Assembly: GCA_050298535.1 (NCBI GenBank)
Contig: JBNKUI010000091.1
Span: 75,681-139,680, forward strand
From: JABDMH01 sp050298535
GTDB taxonomy: Bacteria > Bacteroidota > Bacteroidia > Chitinophagales > Saprospiraceae
Length of the DNA stretch: 64,000 bases
Direction of reading: 5' to 3'
Position 1 is the stretch's first letter, and the number at the start of each line of letters is the position of its first letter. Below, piece by piece: positions 38,301-46,832 of the stretch. The notes under the pieces are model-generated. The model did not search any database. It worked only from the letters and a program-made list of their open reading frames with translations, and had not been told where the DNA came from. The position numbers and the translations under genes were made by a program.

Positions 38301-38625
38301 GGGTAACAGTGCAGCTGCCCCTATCTGGGAAAGTGCTTCGAACCTAAGTACAAGTGGAGCAGAGAATAGCTGGTATGTGGAAGATGGATCGTATGTACGA
38401 TTGCAGCGTCTAGGGGTGGCATACTCGTTCAATGATTTATTATTGAACAGGCTAGGACTGTCAAATTTGCGAGTGGGTTTATCAGCTAACAATGTTTGGA
38501 CAATCACCGGATACGAAGGACTTGATCCTGGAGTCGGTGGAGGTGCGGATACAAATTTTGGTATTGATGTAGGTAACTATCCGGTGACTCCGAGCTACCT
38601 GATCAATGTATCATTAGGCTTCTAG
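35395..38625 (+). CDS. SusC/RagA-family TonB-dependent outer-membrane receptor
   Basis: A 1076-aa TonB-linked transporter. The signal peptide ends in VSAQS. A carboxypeptidase-D regulatory-like domain (about 30-105: LSGTITDADGEPLIGAT and TVTDFDGKYSLDV) and a TonB-box-like stretch (LIDEVVVTGYA) precede the plug (GNIEQQLQGRVSGVTVLT, then VRGFGAFEGNQPLYVVDGVP). The barrel ends in Phe (NVSLGF). It imports oligosaccharides or peptides with its SusD partner encoded 64 bases downstream. No adjacent glycoside hydrolase or sigma factor defines the substrate. Confidence 0.95.
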   Translation: MKAYCYLSKYILSVLLLLASITMVSAQSRSLSGTITDADGEPLIGATILVQGTSNGTVTDFDGKYSLDVNTGDILVVSFTGYTTQEVTVGDEEALDIVLQEGVLIDEVVVTGYAVESKRQTTGAVSTVKAVDLQVIPSGNIEQQLQGRVSGVTVLTNGQPGTTSQIRVRGFGAFEGNQPLYVVDGVPVQNTEFINPDDIESTTVLKDAAAASIYGARAASGVVVYTTKSGSRKNQKMQVSYNGMVGFTDPNVNGSPEMLNPQEMAEWTHIAYRNNAIANGTDPQYTHPQYGSQPTPTLPDYLHANGVNGVRGSIDIAAIQAAYEADPENVFLIKPNLEGTNWYDEITRTAMVQRHALGFSGGTENGRYYIGLGMQDQSGILLSNEFERYSFRANSEWDLLPWLSVGENLQYTYRSVRGQQGGQGGIGVADDESEVLSAYRMPTIIPVFDEFGSYASTKAGGFNNPRNPVRRLVNNNGSDKSFTNSIFGNVYLLIKPVEGLTLKSSLGGGSFNSYFVNYGFRYLGDSEPEASNTFSEGSSYGFNWVFTNTATYKLQLGDHGFTLLGGIEALNTGAGRNLSGSGINPFSTDLDFQNLSTVQSPQVQSNLGSGVNFFSVFGKLDYNYKEKYYVTGVVRRDGSSRFGENSRYGVFPAFSAAWRVTSEPFMQNLGWLDDLKVRGGWGEMGNSNNVDPFNQYSLYNARRDRTFYPIAGQNSGVDEGFAQSRIGNPDAKWETSETFNIGFDASFLNNKLEVILDYWTKDTRDLLYQVPLPGVTGVYAAAPSVNIASMLNKGVDIQIINRGNIGSQLTYDITWNSSFLSNEITFLAPGLDFFGGGGYRGISPIRNAVGQGLSTFFGYKVDGYFNSQAEVDAHPDQVGKGVGRFKYEDVNGDGVIDPDDRTFLGSPIPDYTGGLTLNLGYKNWSFETYWYGSFGNEIWNQSKWFTDFFGTFEGSAKGVRAKESWTPELGNSAAAPIWESASNLSTSGAENSWYVEDGSYVRLQRLGVAYSFNDLLLNRLGLSNLRVGLSANNVWTITGYEGLDPGVGGGADTNFGIDVGNYPVTPSYLINVSLGF

Positions 38626-38689
38626 GCATAGATAATCAATACATCTTATCACGTAATAAGAAGATTTGATAACAGAAAATTCAAAAAAG

Positions 38690-40435
38690 ATGAACATAAA
38701 ATTTATATATAGAAGGTTGATGTTAGCATTGCTGGTTGTGAGCATGGTGACAATCTCCTGTAAGGATAGTTTCCTAGACGTGCCGGCTACAGGGTCCCTG
38801 GCCAATGCACAGCTTGCAACTAAAGCAGGTGTAGAAGGAACACTCATTGGTGCTTATTCCGCTTTAAATGGAGTATTTGGTAACCGTTTTGAAGGACCTA
38901 ATCATTGGATCACAGGAACCATCTGCGGTGGTGAAGCAAATAAAGGTACGGACCCAGGTGACTATAGTGCAATCAATCCGATTCAGCGCTATGAAATTGA
39001 TCCTACAAGTGGCGATATTAATGCATTCTGGAATGCTCGTTACGAAGGGATTAGTCGTTGTAATACGACACTGCGACTCTTAACTCAAGCGACTGACGTT
39101 TCTGCAGCTGATGTTACGCGTATTACTGCTGAGGCTCGAATGCTACGTGGACACTACTATTTTGATTTGAAAAAGCATTTTAATAGTGTTCCGTATTTTG
39201 ATGAAACGATTGAGGCTGCTGATGTACCGACTGTTCCTAATTCACCAAATCTCTGGGACAAGATTGAAGCAGATTTTCAGTTTGCATTTGATAATCTACC
39301 TGAGACACAAAGTAACGCAGGTCGTGTAAACAAATGGGCGGCAGCCGCATACATGGGTAAAGCCAAGCTGTTCCAAGGTAAATTTGGTGAAGCGAAATCA
39401 TGGTTCGATAACGTGATTGCTAATGGAGTCACTGTCAATGGTCTGAAATATGCATTGTTGGATGATTATGCGCAGATCTACAATGCCGAAAATGATAACC
39501 ATGCAGAAGCAGTTTTTGATGTAGAGTCCGCCAACAATTCAGGTAGCACGCAAAACGCTAACTACTTTGATGACTTGAACTATCCTTATAATACGGGTGC
39601 TGATGGTCCAGGTAATTGCTGTGGTTTTAACCAACCCAGTTTTACGATGGCTAATAAGTTTAGAACATCAGCCGAAGGCTTGCCATTGCTAGATGGTTCA
39701 TATAATGATGCAGCCAATGAGCTGGTGCATGACTATGGTCTTGAGTCTGCTGATGCTTTTACTCCTGACGCTGGAAACCTGGATCCAAGACTTGATCATT
39801 CCATCGGAAGAAGAAGTATTCCATACCTAGATTGGATTGCCCATCCTGGTAAGGACTGGATTCGAAACCAGGCATATGCGGGTCCTTACTCTCCTAAGAA
39901 ATACATCTACTACAAGTCTCAAGAGAATTCATTCACTGATGGTAGCTCCTGGACTCGTGGATATGCTACTATGAACTACACCATCATCCGATATGCAGAT
40001 GTATTGTTGATGGCTGCTGAAGCAGAAATCGAAGCAGGATCATTGGAGCAAGCACGGACTTATGTAAATATGGTACGAGATCGTGCGGCTAAAAGCGAGC
40101 ATTGGGTGAAGAATGAGGATGGATCTAATGCAGCTAACTATGTAATCTCACCGTATCCTGAATCACAGTTCGCTGATCAGGCAGCAGCTAGACAGGCAGT
40201 TAGAATGGAACGTACTCTTGAGCTTTCTGGTGAAGGACATCGATTCTTCGACCTGGTTCGATGGGGTGTGGCGGACCAGGAGCTAAATGACTACCTGAAC
40301 TATGAGGCCAACATTTTGGTCACAATGTTTGGAGGCGCTTCATTTTCGTCAGGAAAGAATGAATACTTTCCGATTCCTCAATCCCAAATTGATTTACAGG
40401 GATCTGATGTGCTAAGTCAAAATCCTGGATATTAA
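38690..40435 (+). CDS. SusD/RagB-family substrate-binding lipoprotein
   Basis: A 581-aa lipoprotein. The lipobox is TISC, with the lipid Cys at residue 24 followed by KDSFLD, a typical SusD start. The helical TPR-like core is recognisable (EARMLRGHYYFDLKKHFNSVPYF, then the RYADVLLMAAEAEIEAG helix), and so is the C-terminal RTLELSGEGHRFFDLVRWG signature. It caps the SusC receptor and captures ligand. ATG 38690 is chosen because the upstream TTG start at 38666 would spoil the signal peptide. It is followed by a strong terminator, so the SusC-SusD unit ends here or is attenuated before the VCBS gene. Confidence 0.95.
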   Translation: MNIKFIYRRLMLALLVVSMVTISCKDSFLDVPATGSLANAQLATKAGVEGTLIGAYSALNGVFGNRFEGPNHWITGTICGGEANKGTDPGDYSAINPIQRYEIDPTSGDINAFWNARYEGISRCNTTLRLLTQATDVSAADVTRITAEARMLRGHYYFDLKKHFNSVPYFDETIEAADVPTVPNSPNLWDKIEADFQFAFDNLPETQSNAGRVNKWAAAAYMGKAKLFQGKFGEAKSWFDNVIANGVTVNGLKYALLDDYAQIYNAENDNHAEAVFDVESANNSGSTQNANYFDDLNYPYNTGADGPGNCCGFNQPSFTMANKFRTSAEGLPLLDGSYNDAANELVHDYGLESADAFTPDAGNLDPRLDHSIGRRSIPYLDWIAHPGKDWIRNQAYAGPYSPKKYIYYKSQENSFTDGSSWTRGYATMNYTIIRYADVLLMAAEAEIEAGSLEQARTYVNMVRDRAAKSEHWVKNEDGSNAANYVISPYPESQFADQAAARQAVRMERTLELSGEGHRFFDLVRWGVADQELNDYLNYEANILVTMFGGASFSSGKNEYFPIPQSQIDLQGSDVLSQNPGY

Positions 40436-40460
40436 TCTTAGTAGGACATCGAAAAATTCT

Positions 40461-40494
40461 AAGGGCTGTCATATTTTTGATAGCCCTTTTATTT
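40461..40494 (+). terminator. Rho-independent terminator after SusD
   Basis: AAGGGCTGTCA (40461-40471) pairs with TGATAGCCCTT (40478-40488, one G-T pair) around a 6-base loop, followed by TTATTTATT. It lies only 10 bases before the next start codon. Confidence 0.8.
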
Positions 40495-40503
40495 ATTAGT
40501 CAA

Positions 40504-42075
40504 ATGATGAAAGCTGATAGAAAAATATGTCCAGCAGTGCGTCCTCTACGGCTGGTTTCCTTCCTGATCTTTGTCATATTCGTACTCCTTTGTTGTCAGG
40601 AGAACAAACCAAACATATCGAGAGATGAATCTACTATGAATGGTGCAGAACTGGCCATGATATATTGTGATAGCTGTCATGGCTATGTTCCTCCAGGCCA
40701 GCTGGACAAAAGTACATGGAGTAAGGTGTTGACGCAAATGGGCTATTTTATGGGATTTAGAGAAGAGGGAGTAAACCCTTTAGGTGGTTTACCACTGGAA
40801 GAAGCGCTACGACTAGAAGTAGGAAATGTATATCCAGTGTCGCCTATCATGTCTGATACTTCATGGCAAAAGATCCAGTCATTTATTTTACGTGAGGCAC
40901 CAGATTCTTTAATCTATCATGCACAGCCGGATCTTCCTATTAGTCCCATTTTTGAATCAACACTGATGGAAACTAATCTGGGTGGTTTTCCAATGGTGTG
41001 TATGCTAGACTATGATGAAAATTATAAGAGACTTTACCTAGGTGATATCAATGGAATGGTTCAGGAGCTGGATGGGAACCTTCAAGTGACAAACTTTACT
41101 AAAATGCCTAACCCAATAGTGAAGACCGTTCGTCATCCGGAATCAGATGAGTTATTTATGCTGGATATCGGGTTTATTGATTCAAAAGATCTTCAGTATG
41201 GGGCGGTCGGCACTACCGATCTGTCTACCTTTTCTCAAAGGAATTTGCTCTTCGAAGAACTTCCTCGTCCTGTGGATATGGTGATCGGTGATTTAAGTGG
41301 AGACGAGCAGGAGGATATTGTAATCTGTGGATTTGGCAATCAAGTGGGACGACTTTCGTGGTTCCGTAAATCTGAGAATCAGTATGTGGAACACATTCTG
41401 GTGCGAAAACCAGGAGCTATGAAGGTGGATGTACTAGATCTGGATGGAAATGGTGCTGATGATATCTTGGTGCTCTTTGGCCAGGGAGATGAATCTCTAA
41501 TGGCCTTCTTAAATGATGGTAAGGGTAACTTTCAGCAAAAGCAGATATTAAGCTTCAATGCTTTGCATGGTTCTTCAGACTACGAACTGGTTGATATGGA
41601 TGTGGATGGAGATTTGGATCTCATCATGACCAATGGAGACAACGGAGACTATAGTCAGGTACTGAAGCCCCACCATGGAGTTCGGGTATACATTAACAGC
41701 GGTGATTTTTCCTTTGGAGAATCATACTTCTACCCCATGTATGGTGCATATCAATGTGAGGTGCGGGATTTTGATGAAGATGGGGATCAAGATATTTTTG
41801 TTTCATCCTTTTACCCGGACTTTACATCAGATCTCAGCCAAAGTTTGTTATTTCTTGAGAATAAGGGTGACCTCTCCTTCGAACCTTATCGAATAAGAAA
41901 TGCGAATGCGGGAAGATGGATGGTGCTGGACGCAGGTGATCTAGATCAGGACGGTGATCAGGACATTATGATCGGAGCCTATACCCTGGGTCCCGGAGAT
42001 GTCCCCGAGGACCTACGAAGAAAGTGGTTCCAGTCAGATAATCATGTAATGATACTCTACAATAAGACCCGTTAG
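40504..42075 (+). CDS. Lipoprotein with haem-c motif and VCBS/FG-GAP repeats
   Basis: A 523-aa lipoprotein (FVIFVLLCC, lipid Cys about 30). A single haem-c motif, CDSCH (55-59), sits in a short cytochrome-like segment (to about residue 145). After it comes a seven-bladed-propeller-type region with several Ca-binding FG-GAP/VCBS loops: DLSGDEQEDIVI, DLDGNGADDILV, DVDGDLDLIM, DEDGDQDIFV and DQDGDQDIMI. A c-type haem on a surface propeller suggests electron transfer to or from an extracellular partner. It directly follows the SusC/SusD pair, separated by a terminator. ATG 40504 is chosen because the TTG frame start at 40477 lies inside that hairpin. Confidence 0.8.
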   Translation: MMKADRKICPAVRPLRLVSFLIFVIFVLLCCQENKPNISRDESTMNGAELAMIYCDSCHGYVPPGQLDKSTWSKVLTQMGYFMGFREEGVNPLGGLPLEEALRLEVGNVYPVSPIMSDTSWQKIQSFILREAPDSLIYHAQPDLPISPIFESTLMETNLGGFPMVCMLDYDENYKRLYLGDINGMVQELDGNLQVTNFTKMPNPIVKTVRHPESDELFMLDIGFIDSKDLQYGAVGTTDLSTFSQRNLLFEELPRPVDMVIGDLSGDEQEDIVICGFGNQVGRLSWFRKSENQYVEHILVRKPGAMKVDVLDLDGNGADDILVLFGQGDESLMAFLNDGKGNFQQKQILSFNALHGSSDYELVDMDVDGDLDLIMTNGDNGDYSQVLKPHHGVRVYINSGDFSFGESYFYPMYGAYQCEVRDFDEDGDQDIFVSSFYPDFTSDLSQSLLFLENKGDLSFEPYRIRNANAGRWMVLDAGDLDQDGDQDIMIGAYTLGPGDVPEDLRRKWFQSDNHVMILYNKTR

Positions 42076-43863
42076 TTATCGAATCAATACTACGGATTGT
42101 GCCATGGATCCTTGTTGTATACTTCCCTGATTGTCAACCCATTCAAATGCGGCATGCACAATATACACTCCTGGTGGACTTTGATGTTGATTTTCACTGA
42201 TCCCATTCCATTGGTCAATGGTCCGACGACCTTGATAAACTTGGTTACCCCAACGGTCAAAAACGGTGAACTTTAAGGATATCAGTTCGCAGTTGCCAAA
42301 GATGCGCAAGACATCATTCTGATCGTCTCCATTTGGGGAAAAAGCGGACGGGAGAAAAGGCTCACATTGGCAGTGGGGTTTTGTCAATGTGTATTGATAT
42401 GAAACACTATTCATGCAGTCTTCGTTGGAAGCAATATATGTGCCGGGCTTGTTCAGTACTCTTAGGTTTTCTTGTATTGAGGTATCATGCCAGGTCAAAT
42501 CTGTGCGAGGTAATAACACATTCCATGCCTCTTCACAAGAGAGAAAAGTGTCAATTTTAATAATTTCTTGGGGAGTTTTTCCGTCACATAAGTCCTCGCC
42601 TTGAAAAAGTGTATTTGATTCGATACTTGTCTGAGAAATTTGAATTGCTGTCATCGTAGTGGAGAAGGTTGGGGTATCAATGGGGAACATCGTGAGTTCA
42701 TTACCCATGCGAGTGTCACTGTAACTTTGTATATCGAAGCAAGTCGAGTTAATAGCAGGTTCCCATTGCATCAAGAAGTCATCTATCTCAGTATTCTTTT
42801 TCTTAACAATCACACTATTACTTACTACGGTCGTTCTCCCTTCTGTCTGAGACACTGAGAGCTCCTCTGCTTCAAATCGAATCCCAAGATCCATACTGGA
42901 TTGTTCCAGAAATTCGCCCGTAGTGGAAATGACAAGCCTCGACAGTTCATGTGATGTAGAGCCATCCAGCGTGTGCCAAAGTATAACCTGGCCATTTTCT
43001 TTTGTGAATATCGGGATGCACGAACTACTCGCAAATCGTGGTGACGTCCAACTGATTTCCCCGCGGTCATTCACCTGATAGATAAGACTTACTCCATTCT
43101 TATGAGCTTCAAAAAGATATCCCCCCGCTACCTCCACCGGTCCGGCCCGGGGTAAAGGATTTGCAGAGTCATCCAAAAGTTTTCCAGCCCAAACAATATC
43201 TCCTCCACTTGAAAGTCGATAGTGATATCCATTTGACCAACCGATAATACCTCCATCACTCGTGAAAATTGCTTCGCCATTTGACTCGAAGGGACTAAAT
43301 CTTCTGGCCCATTGAAATTGCAGATTCTCATTGAAAATAGCGACAAATCCTTCCTTGAGCGTGGAAAAGTCTAGTAGTAGTCCGTATATCATGATGCGAG
43401 AACCCTGTAAGTCAATCGAATAGGTAAAGCGATCAACCGTCTCTGTTTGATATATCTGAAAATCAATGAGATTACCATCACCTCCGACCTTCATAAGGAA
43501 AATCAGCTCCACGAAGCCCTGAAAGGCACTACCAAAAAGAAAGATTTCATTCCTACTGTTCACTTCGATATCCACCAGCTCGAGATAGGTATCGTCCCGA
43601 AAGTAGCTTTGGGTCCATAAGGTTCTGCCACAATGATCTATGCGGGAGAGCTGGATACGACCTGTGCCATTGGATAGGCCGGCAAGATCTGAGTCAGCTA
43701 GGATGATATCACCATTGGAGAAGTGCTGCACTTTCAATCTGTGTGATGCACTGGCTGGTCCTATCGATTTTACAAAATTCTGCCCTGCGATGTTTCCCGC
43801 GAGTAGAAGGATAATTACAGCAATAATCCAATGGAGAAAATGATGTGTACTTTCCAGATGCAC
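42076..43863 (-). CDS. Type IX secretion cargo with gliding-motility C-terminal domain
   Basis: A 595-aa exported protein with a signal peptide ending near AGQ. The first 450 residues form a beta-rich, propeller-like region without a catalytic signature (repeating GNLIDFQIYQ and GDIVWAGKLL strands). The last 95 residues match the CHU_C/gliding-motility-associated domain: FLPSAFSPNGDDQNDVLRIFG, split here, and FTVFDRWGNQVYQG, then WNG and PPGVYIVHAAF. This type B sorting domain sends proteins through the T9SS to the surface or medium. Its stop abuts the convergent VCBS-haem gene without a single spacer base. Confidence 0.88.
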   Translation of the reverse strand: MHLESTHHFLHWIIAVIILLLAGNIAGQNFVKSIGPASASHRLKVQHFSNGDIILADSDLAGLSNGTGRIQLSRIDHCGRTLWTQSYFRDDTYLELVDIEVNSRNEIFLFGSAFQGFVELIFLMKVGGDGNLIDFQIYQTETVDRFTYSIDLQGSRIMIYGLLLDFSTLKEGFVAIFNENLQFQWARRFSPFESNGEAIFTSDGGIIGWSNGYHYRLSSGGDIVWAGKLLDDSANPLPRAGPVEVAGGYLFEAHKNGVSLIYQVNDRGEISWTSPRFASSSCIPIFTKENGQVILWHTLDGSTSHELSRLVISTTGEFLEQSSMDLGIRFEAEELSVSQTEGRTTVVSNSVIVKKKNTEIDDFLMQWEPAINSTCFDIQSYSDTRMGNELTMFPIDTPTFSTTMTAIQISQTSIESNTLFQGEDLCDGKTPQEIIKIDTFLSCEEAWNVLLPRTDLTWHDTSIQENLRVLNKPGTYIASNEDCMNSVSYQYTLTKPHCQCEPFLPSAFSPNGDDQNDVLRIFGNCELISLKFTVFDRWGNQVYQGRRTIDQWNGISENQHQSPPGVYIVHAAFEWVDNQGSIQQGSMAQSVVLIR

Positions 43864-43989
43864 AAATATGAAATAGGTATTGTATGCAATAAGGTATGCA
43901 TTTTTCCCTTACCCTGTGAAAGGGAATATCGAGTTATTTCGGGGTTACCTATCTACAAAATAAAGCATCAATTAAATATTCTCCGACCA

Positions 43990-44640
43990 CTAGTGGTCTT
44001 CCTTCAATAATTCTGGAAATTTGGCCTGGAAACGTTTCAATCGGGGAATAGACACAGCCCGCACATATCCATTATTAGGGTTCTTTTTCTCGTAATCCTG
44101 GTGATAGTCTTCTGCATCCCAAAATACCGTAAAGGGACTTACTTCCGTAGTGATCGGTCCTTCGAATACATCATTCGTCTTGAGCTCAGTGATATAATTA
44201 TCAATCAACTCTTTTTCCTGATCGTTTTGATAAAAAATAGCAGATCGATACTGGGCACCGCGGTCAGGACCTTGCCGATTGAGAGTGGTAGGATCGTGAG
44301 ATCCAAAGAAAACACGTAGTAAGGTGGGATAATCCACAACTGTCGAATCATAGTACACTTCCACGGATTCGGCATGACCTGTGACTCCTCGAGATACTTG
44401 TTCATAGGTAGGATTCTTTTCCGGACCCCCGGCATATCCAGATATCACCTCTTCGACTCCCTTTACACTTTCGAAGATCGCCTCTACGCACCAAAAGCAT
44501 CCACTGGCAAAGTAGGCCTTTGAAAGACCTTCCAATTGAACTTCTTTTTTTGCCACGGCAGCTTGTCCATTTTGGGAAGTTGTACATGCCTGGCTGAAAG
44601 AGATGGCTAGCGTTACAAGAATCATTGAGATCTGATACAT
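43990..44640 (-). CDS. msrA: Peptide methionine-S-sulfoxide reductase MsrA, exported
   Basis: A 216-aa MsrA. The catalytic motif is GCFWC (47-51); other conserved stretches are VISGYAGG, YEQVSRGVTGHAESVEVYYD and FFGSHDPTTLNRQGPDRGAQYRS. A hydrophobic N-terminus with a Cys at about 19 (SFSQACTT) makes it a lipoprotein, so it repairs oxidised methionines in envelope proteins. No msrB is fused or adjacent. It is divergent from the ssb genes. Confidence 0.93.
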   Translation of the reverse strand: MYQISMILVTLAISFSQACTTSQNGQAAVAKKEVQLEGLSKAYFASGCFWCVEAIFESVKGVEEVISGYAGGPEKNPTYEQVSRGVTGHAESVEVYYDSTVVDYPTLLRVFFGSHDPTTLNRQGPDRGAQYRSAIFYQNDQEKELIDNYITELKTNDVFEGPITTEVSPFTVFWDAEDYHQDYEKKNPNNGYVRAVSIPRLKRFQAKFPELLKEDH

Positions 44641-44991
44641 AATGATATTGTTTTGTGTTCCTTGGATTCGTTAAATGTAAGAATATGAAAGCTTTATTCT
44701 CTTAACGCATCCGCACATAATATGTTTGTCACCTATCAGACAAAGCAGTTTGCTACTATGTACTTTACTTCCATTGTATAAATTTTTAAAGAAAATTCAT
44801 AATCCTTGTTAATACAATTGTCTGATTATCAATAATAAAAACAACAACAAATGACTGCAATCGATTATAGACGTAAGTAAATAGTTTTTAACCGAGTAAA
44901 TGATCAGGCTGCCCTCATCTTTGAGTCATCGCCGCAAATCAATACATCGGCACGGTTCGTAAAATCTATTTAACAACTAAATAATTTAATC
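44641..44991. other. Divergent promoter region between msrA and ssb
   Basis: This 351-base AT-rich region must hold two promoters. The only coding-like element is a 9-codon open frame at 44850-44879 (MTAIDYRRK), placed after an A/C-rich AACAACAACAA stretch that looks like a Bacteroidota translation-start context. I see no convincing -7/-33 pair or hairpin. Confidence 0.5.
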
Positions 44992-45330
44992 ATGAAAAAC
45001 TTAATTAATCGTGTACAGCTAATTGGTCACCTGGGTAAGGATGTTGAAATCAAAGAACTTGATAAGGGTCGAAAGGTTTCAAAAACGGTAATGGCAACCC
45101 ATGAATTTTACTTTGATAAAGAAGGTGAAAAAGTAGAGAATACTACATGGCATAATCTGGTAGCCTGGGGACGTACCGCTGAGCGTCTGCAATCCTTTGC
45201 CTCTAAGGGAGCGAAAATCGCAGTGATGGGAAAACTTTCCAATCGCTCCTATCAGGATCAGAAGGGTGACACACGATATATCACAGAGATCATCGTGCAT
45301 GACTTTATGATGGTGAACAACGTAGCCTAA
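44992..45330 (+). CDS. ssb: Short single-stranded DNA-binding protein, copy 1
   Basis: A 112-aa OB-fold SSB: MKNLINRVQLIGHLGKDVEI, then TWHNLVAWGRTAERLQSFASKG and RSYQDQKGDTRYITEIIVHDF. It ends almost directly after the OB fold (MMVNNVA), so it lacks the disordered linker and acidic DDDIPF-type tip used to recruit repair proteins. It should still bind ssDNA, but probably not the usual partners. A paralogue starts 27 bases downstream. The role may be natural transformation, plasmid or stress DNA handling; that is inference. Confidence 0.93.
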   Translation: MKNLINRVQLIGHLGKDVEIKELDKGRKVSKTVMATHEFYFDKEGEKVENTTWHNLVAWGRTAERLQSFASKGAKIAVMGKLSNRSYQDQKGDTRYITEIIVHDFMMVNNVA

Positions 45331-45357
45331 TTTTTTATCATACTAAAATGTAAAGTC

Positions 45358-45708
45358 ATGAAAAATCTGATAAATAGAGTACAGTTGATCGGAAACCTGG
45401 GTAAGGAAGTAGAGACTATTGAGACCAGTAGTGGTAGTCGGTTAGCCAAAGTTTCTCTTGCAACTTCCGAGGTGTATTTCAATAAGGCCGGAGAAAGAGT
45501 TCAATCGACAGAATGGCATAATTTGGTAGCCTGGGGAAAGGTTGCAGAGCATATGCAGAACACAGTGACGAAGGGCTCGCGGGTTGCCATTAGTGGTAAA
45601 CTCACTTCCAGAAGTTATGAGGATAAGAATGGTGTCACCAAGTATGTCACCGAAATTGTAGTTCAGGAATTCCTACTATTGAAAAGTAAAGAAGTCACAC
45701 CCTTTTAA
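45358..45708 (+). CDS. ssb: Short single-stranded DNA-binding protein, copy 2
   Basis: A 116-aa paralogue of the preceding SSB, sharing MKNLINRVQLIG and WHNLVAWG but with extensive divergence elsewhere. It ends SKEVTPF, so it keeps the terminal Pro-Phe that inserts in partner pockets but has almost no linker or acidic residues before it. The two genes clearly form a tandem duplication and one transcript ending at the terminator 45751-45782. Differential C-termini suggest divided roles or mixed tetramers. Confidence 0.93.
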   Translation: MKNLINRVQLIGNLGKEVETIETSSGSRLAKVSLATSEVYFNKAGERVQSTEWHNLVAWGKVAEHMQNTVTKGSRVAISGKLTSRSYEDKNGVTKYVTEIVVQEFLLLKSKEVTPF

Positions 45709-45750
45709 TGAAAGAGATTTCACCCCGAAATCGCTGCTAAACTGAGTGTA

Positions 45751-45782
45751 AAACAGGACATGGAAACATGTCCTGTTTTTTT
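45751..45782 (+). terminator. Strong Rho-independent terminator after the ssb pair
   Basis: AAACAGGACATG (45751-45762) and CATGTCCTGTTT (45767-45778) form a perfect 12-bp stem closed by a GAAA (GNRA) tetraloop, followed by a T-run. Confidence 0.95.
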
Positions 45783-45944
45783 AGTAGATCCTGAAGGGTA
45801 AGCAGAAAAAATGATCAATCTAGTCAATGATCAGGCATACCGAAAGCTGGTAAGCAATGGTTTGCAATCTGGTTACAGCTGCTGGATAGTGAAAGAAAAG
45901 GTCACAATGCAATCTCCAAGAGAAGTGTGAATCAGGTACGAATC

Positions 45945-46139
45945 CTAGTAACTTCCCGGATCTTCTCCTTCAGGGGGTTCACAGTAGAGAATCGGCTGTT
46001 CTTCCGCCGAAAGGTCTTCAGAAATTGAATGCGAAAGGGGGATGGGTTTCTCTAAACCGGATCAAGAGCGCTTTTTGATCTGAAGCATGATGGGATTTCC
46101 CGCGATCAATAATGCATTAGGGAAGTAAGCTTGTGTCAA
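45945..46139 (-). pseudogene. Possible small ORF interrupted by an in-frame TGA
   Basis: Between the ssb terminator and the PH-like gene (a 353-base gap, 45783-46135) the minus strand holds one coding-like frame. From a TTG at 46139 it reads 25 codons (TQAYFPNALLIAGNPIMLQI, then KKRS), a TGA at 46064-46062, and then 38 more codons in the same frame ending EEQPILYCEPPEGEDPGSY. The composition looks protein-like, but the lengths are within chance. The TTG overlaps the stop of the upstream gene. It could be a decayed gene or noise. A 38-codon plus-strand frame at 45811 is even less convincing. Confidence 0.25.
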
Positions 46140-46636
46140 TGGGTCCCCATTTTGAGACTTGGAATCCGATCCAATACATTTTCAAACCGCTCGGGGTCTT
46201 CCACAGATAATGTGCATTCCTCTCCATTCTTCATTTTTAGGGTGACTTTTCCCTTTTGCCCCATAGGCAGTTGATGTCCAAGGAGTGCATAGGCCACATG
46301 CCATCCACAATACGCTTTTTCGGAGTTACCCGACTCGATGATCACCTTGTCGATATCCTTCCATCTGATTTTTCTGCGTTTTTTCTGGAAGGGACGTTGG
46401 AGATATTTTATCTTGTTTTCACCCACAACAATCTCTGTCCTTAGTCTATTTAGAAAGATCAAAGAACCAATGCTTATGATCAATACCACTGCATCGAAAA
46501 TGAATGCACTAGCCGAAAACTGTGCCGAGAAAAAGAGAATTTTTATCATCAATGACAAGGCTAACACCAGGAAAATCCCTACTAGCATGTATGCTTCTCT
46601 TCCTCTATATCGCTGCTGTTCCTGAAAGATTTTCAT
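46136..46636 (-). CDS. Membrane protein with PH-like domain
   Basis: A 166-aa protein with two adjacent membrane helices (about residues 17-36 and 43-62) and a C-terminal cytoplasmic beta domain. The domain (TEIVVGENKIKYLQRPFQ, then RRKIRWKDIDKVIIES, KVTLKMKNGEECTLSVED) resembles bacterial PH/YcxB-type domains. No function is known for this layout. It is alone on the minus strand between the ssb operon and the DUF2891 gene. Confidence 0.65.
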   Translation of the reverse strand: MKIFQEQQRYRGREAYMLVGIFLVLALSLMIKILFFSAQFSASAFIFDAVVLIISIGSLIFLNRLRTEIVVGENKIKYLQRPFQKKRRKIRWKDIDKVIIESGNSEKAYCGWHVAYALLGHQLPMGQKGKVTLKMKNGEECTLSVEDPERFENVLDRIPSLKMGTH

Positions 46637-46832
46637 TGTTTGTTTACTTATAGTTTACACAAAGTTTACATTAAATTAACACATATTCCACTTCCAAAGA
46701 CTTATTCAATGGTTAAAGTCTGGTCCAATAGATGGTGAAAACTGTTAAATTGAAGGGCGGTAATAGCCGCCATTCTTAGTCGAAATATGATAGCAGTAAA
46801 TGACTTTTGCCAACTTTTAGTTCCTGAAACCA

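Noticed and set aside
45925..45960. tRNA-like T-arm (GGTACGAATCC)
   Set aside because: No matching acceptor, D or anticodon stems around it.
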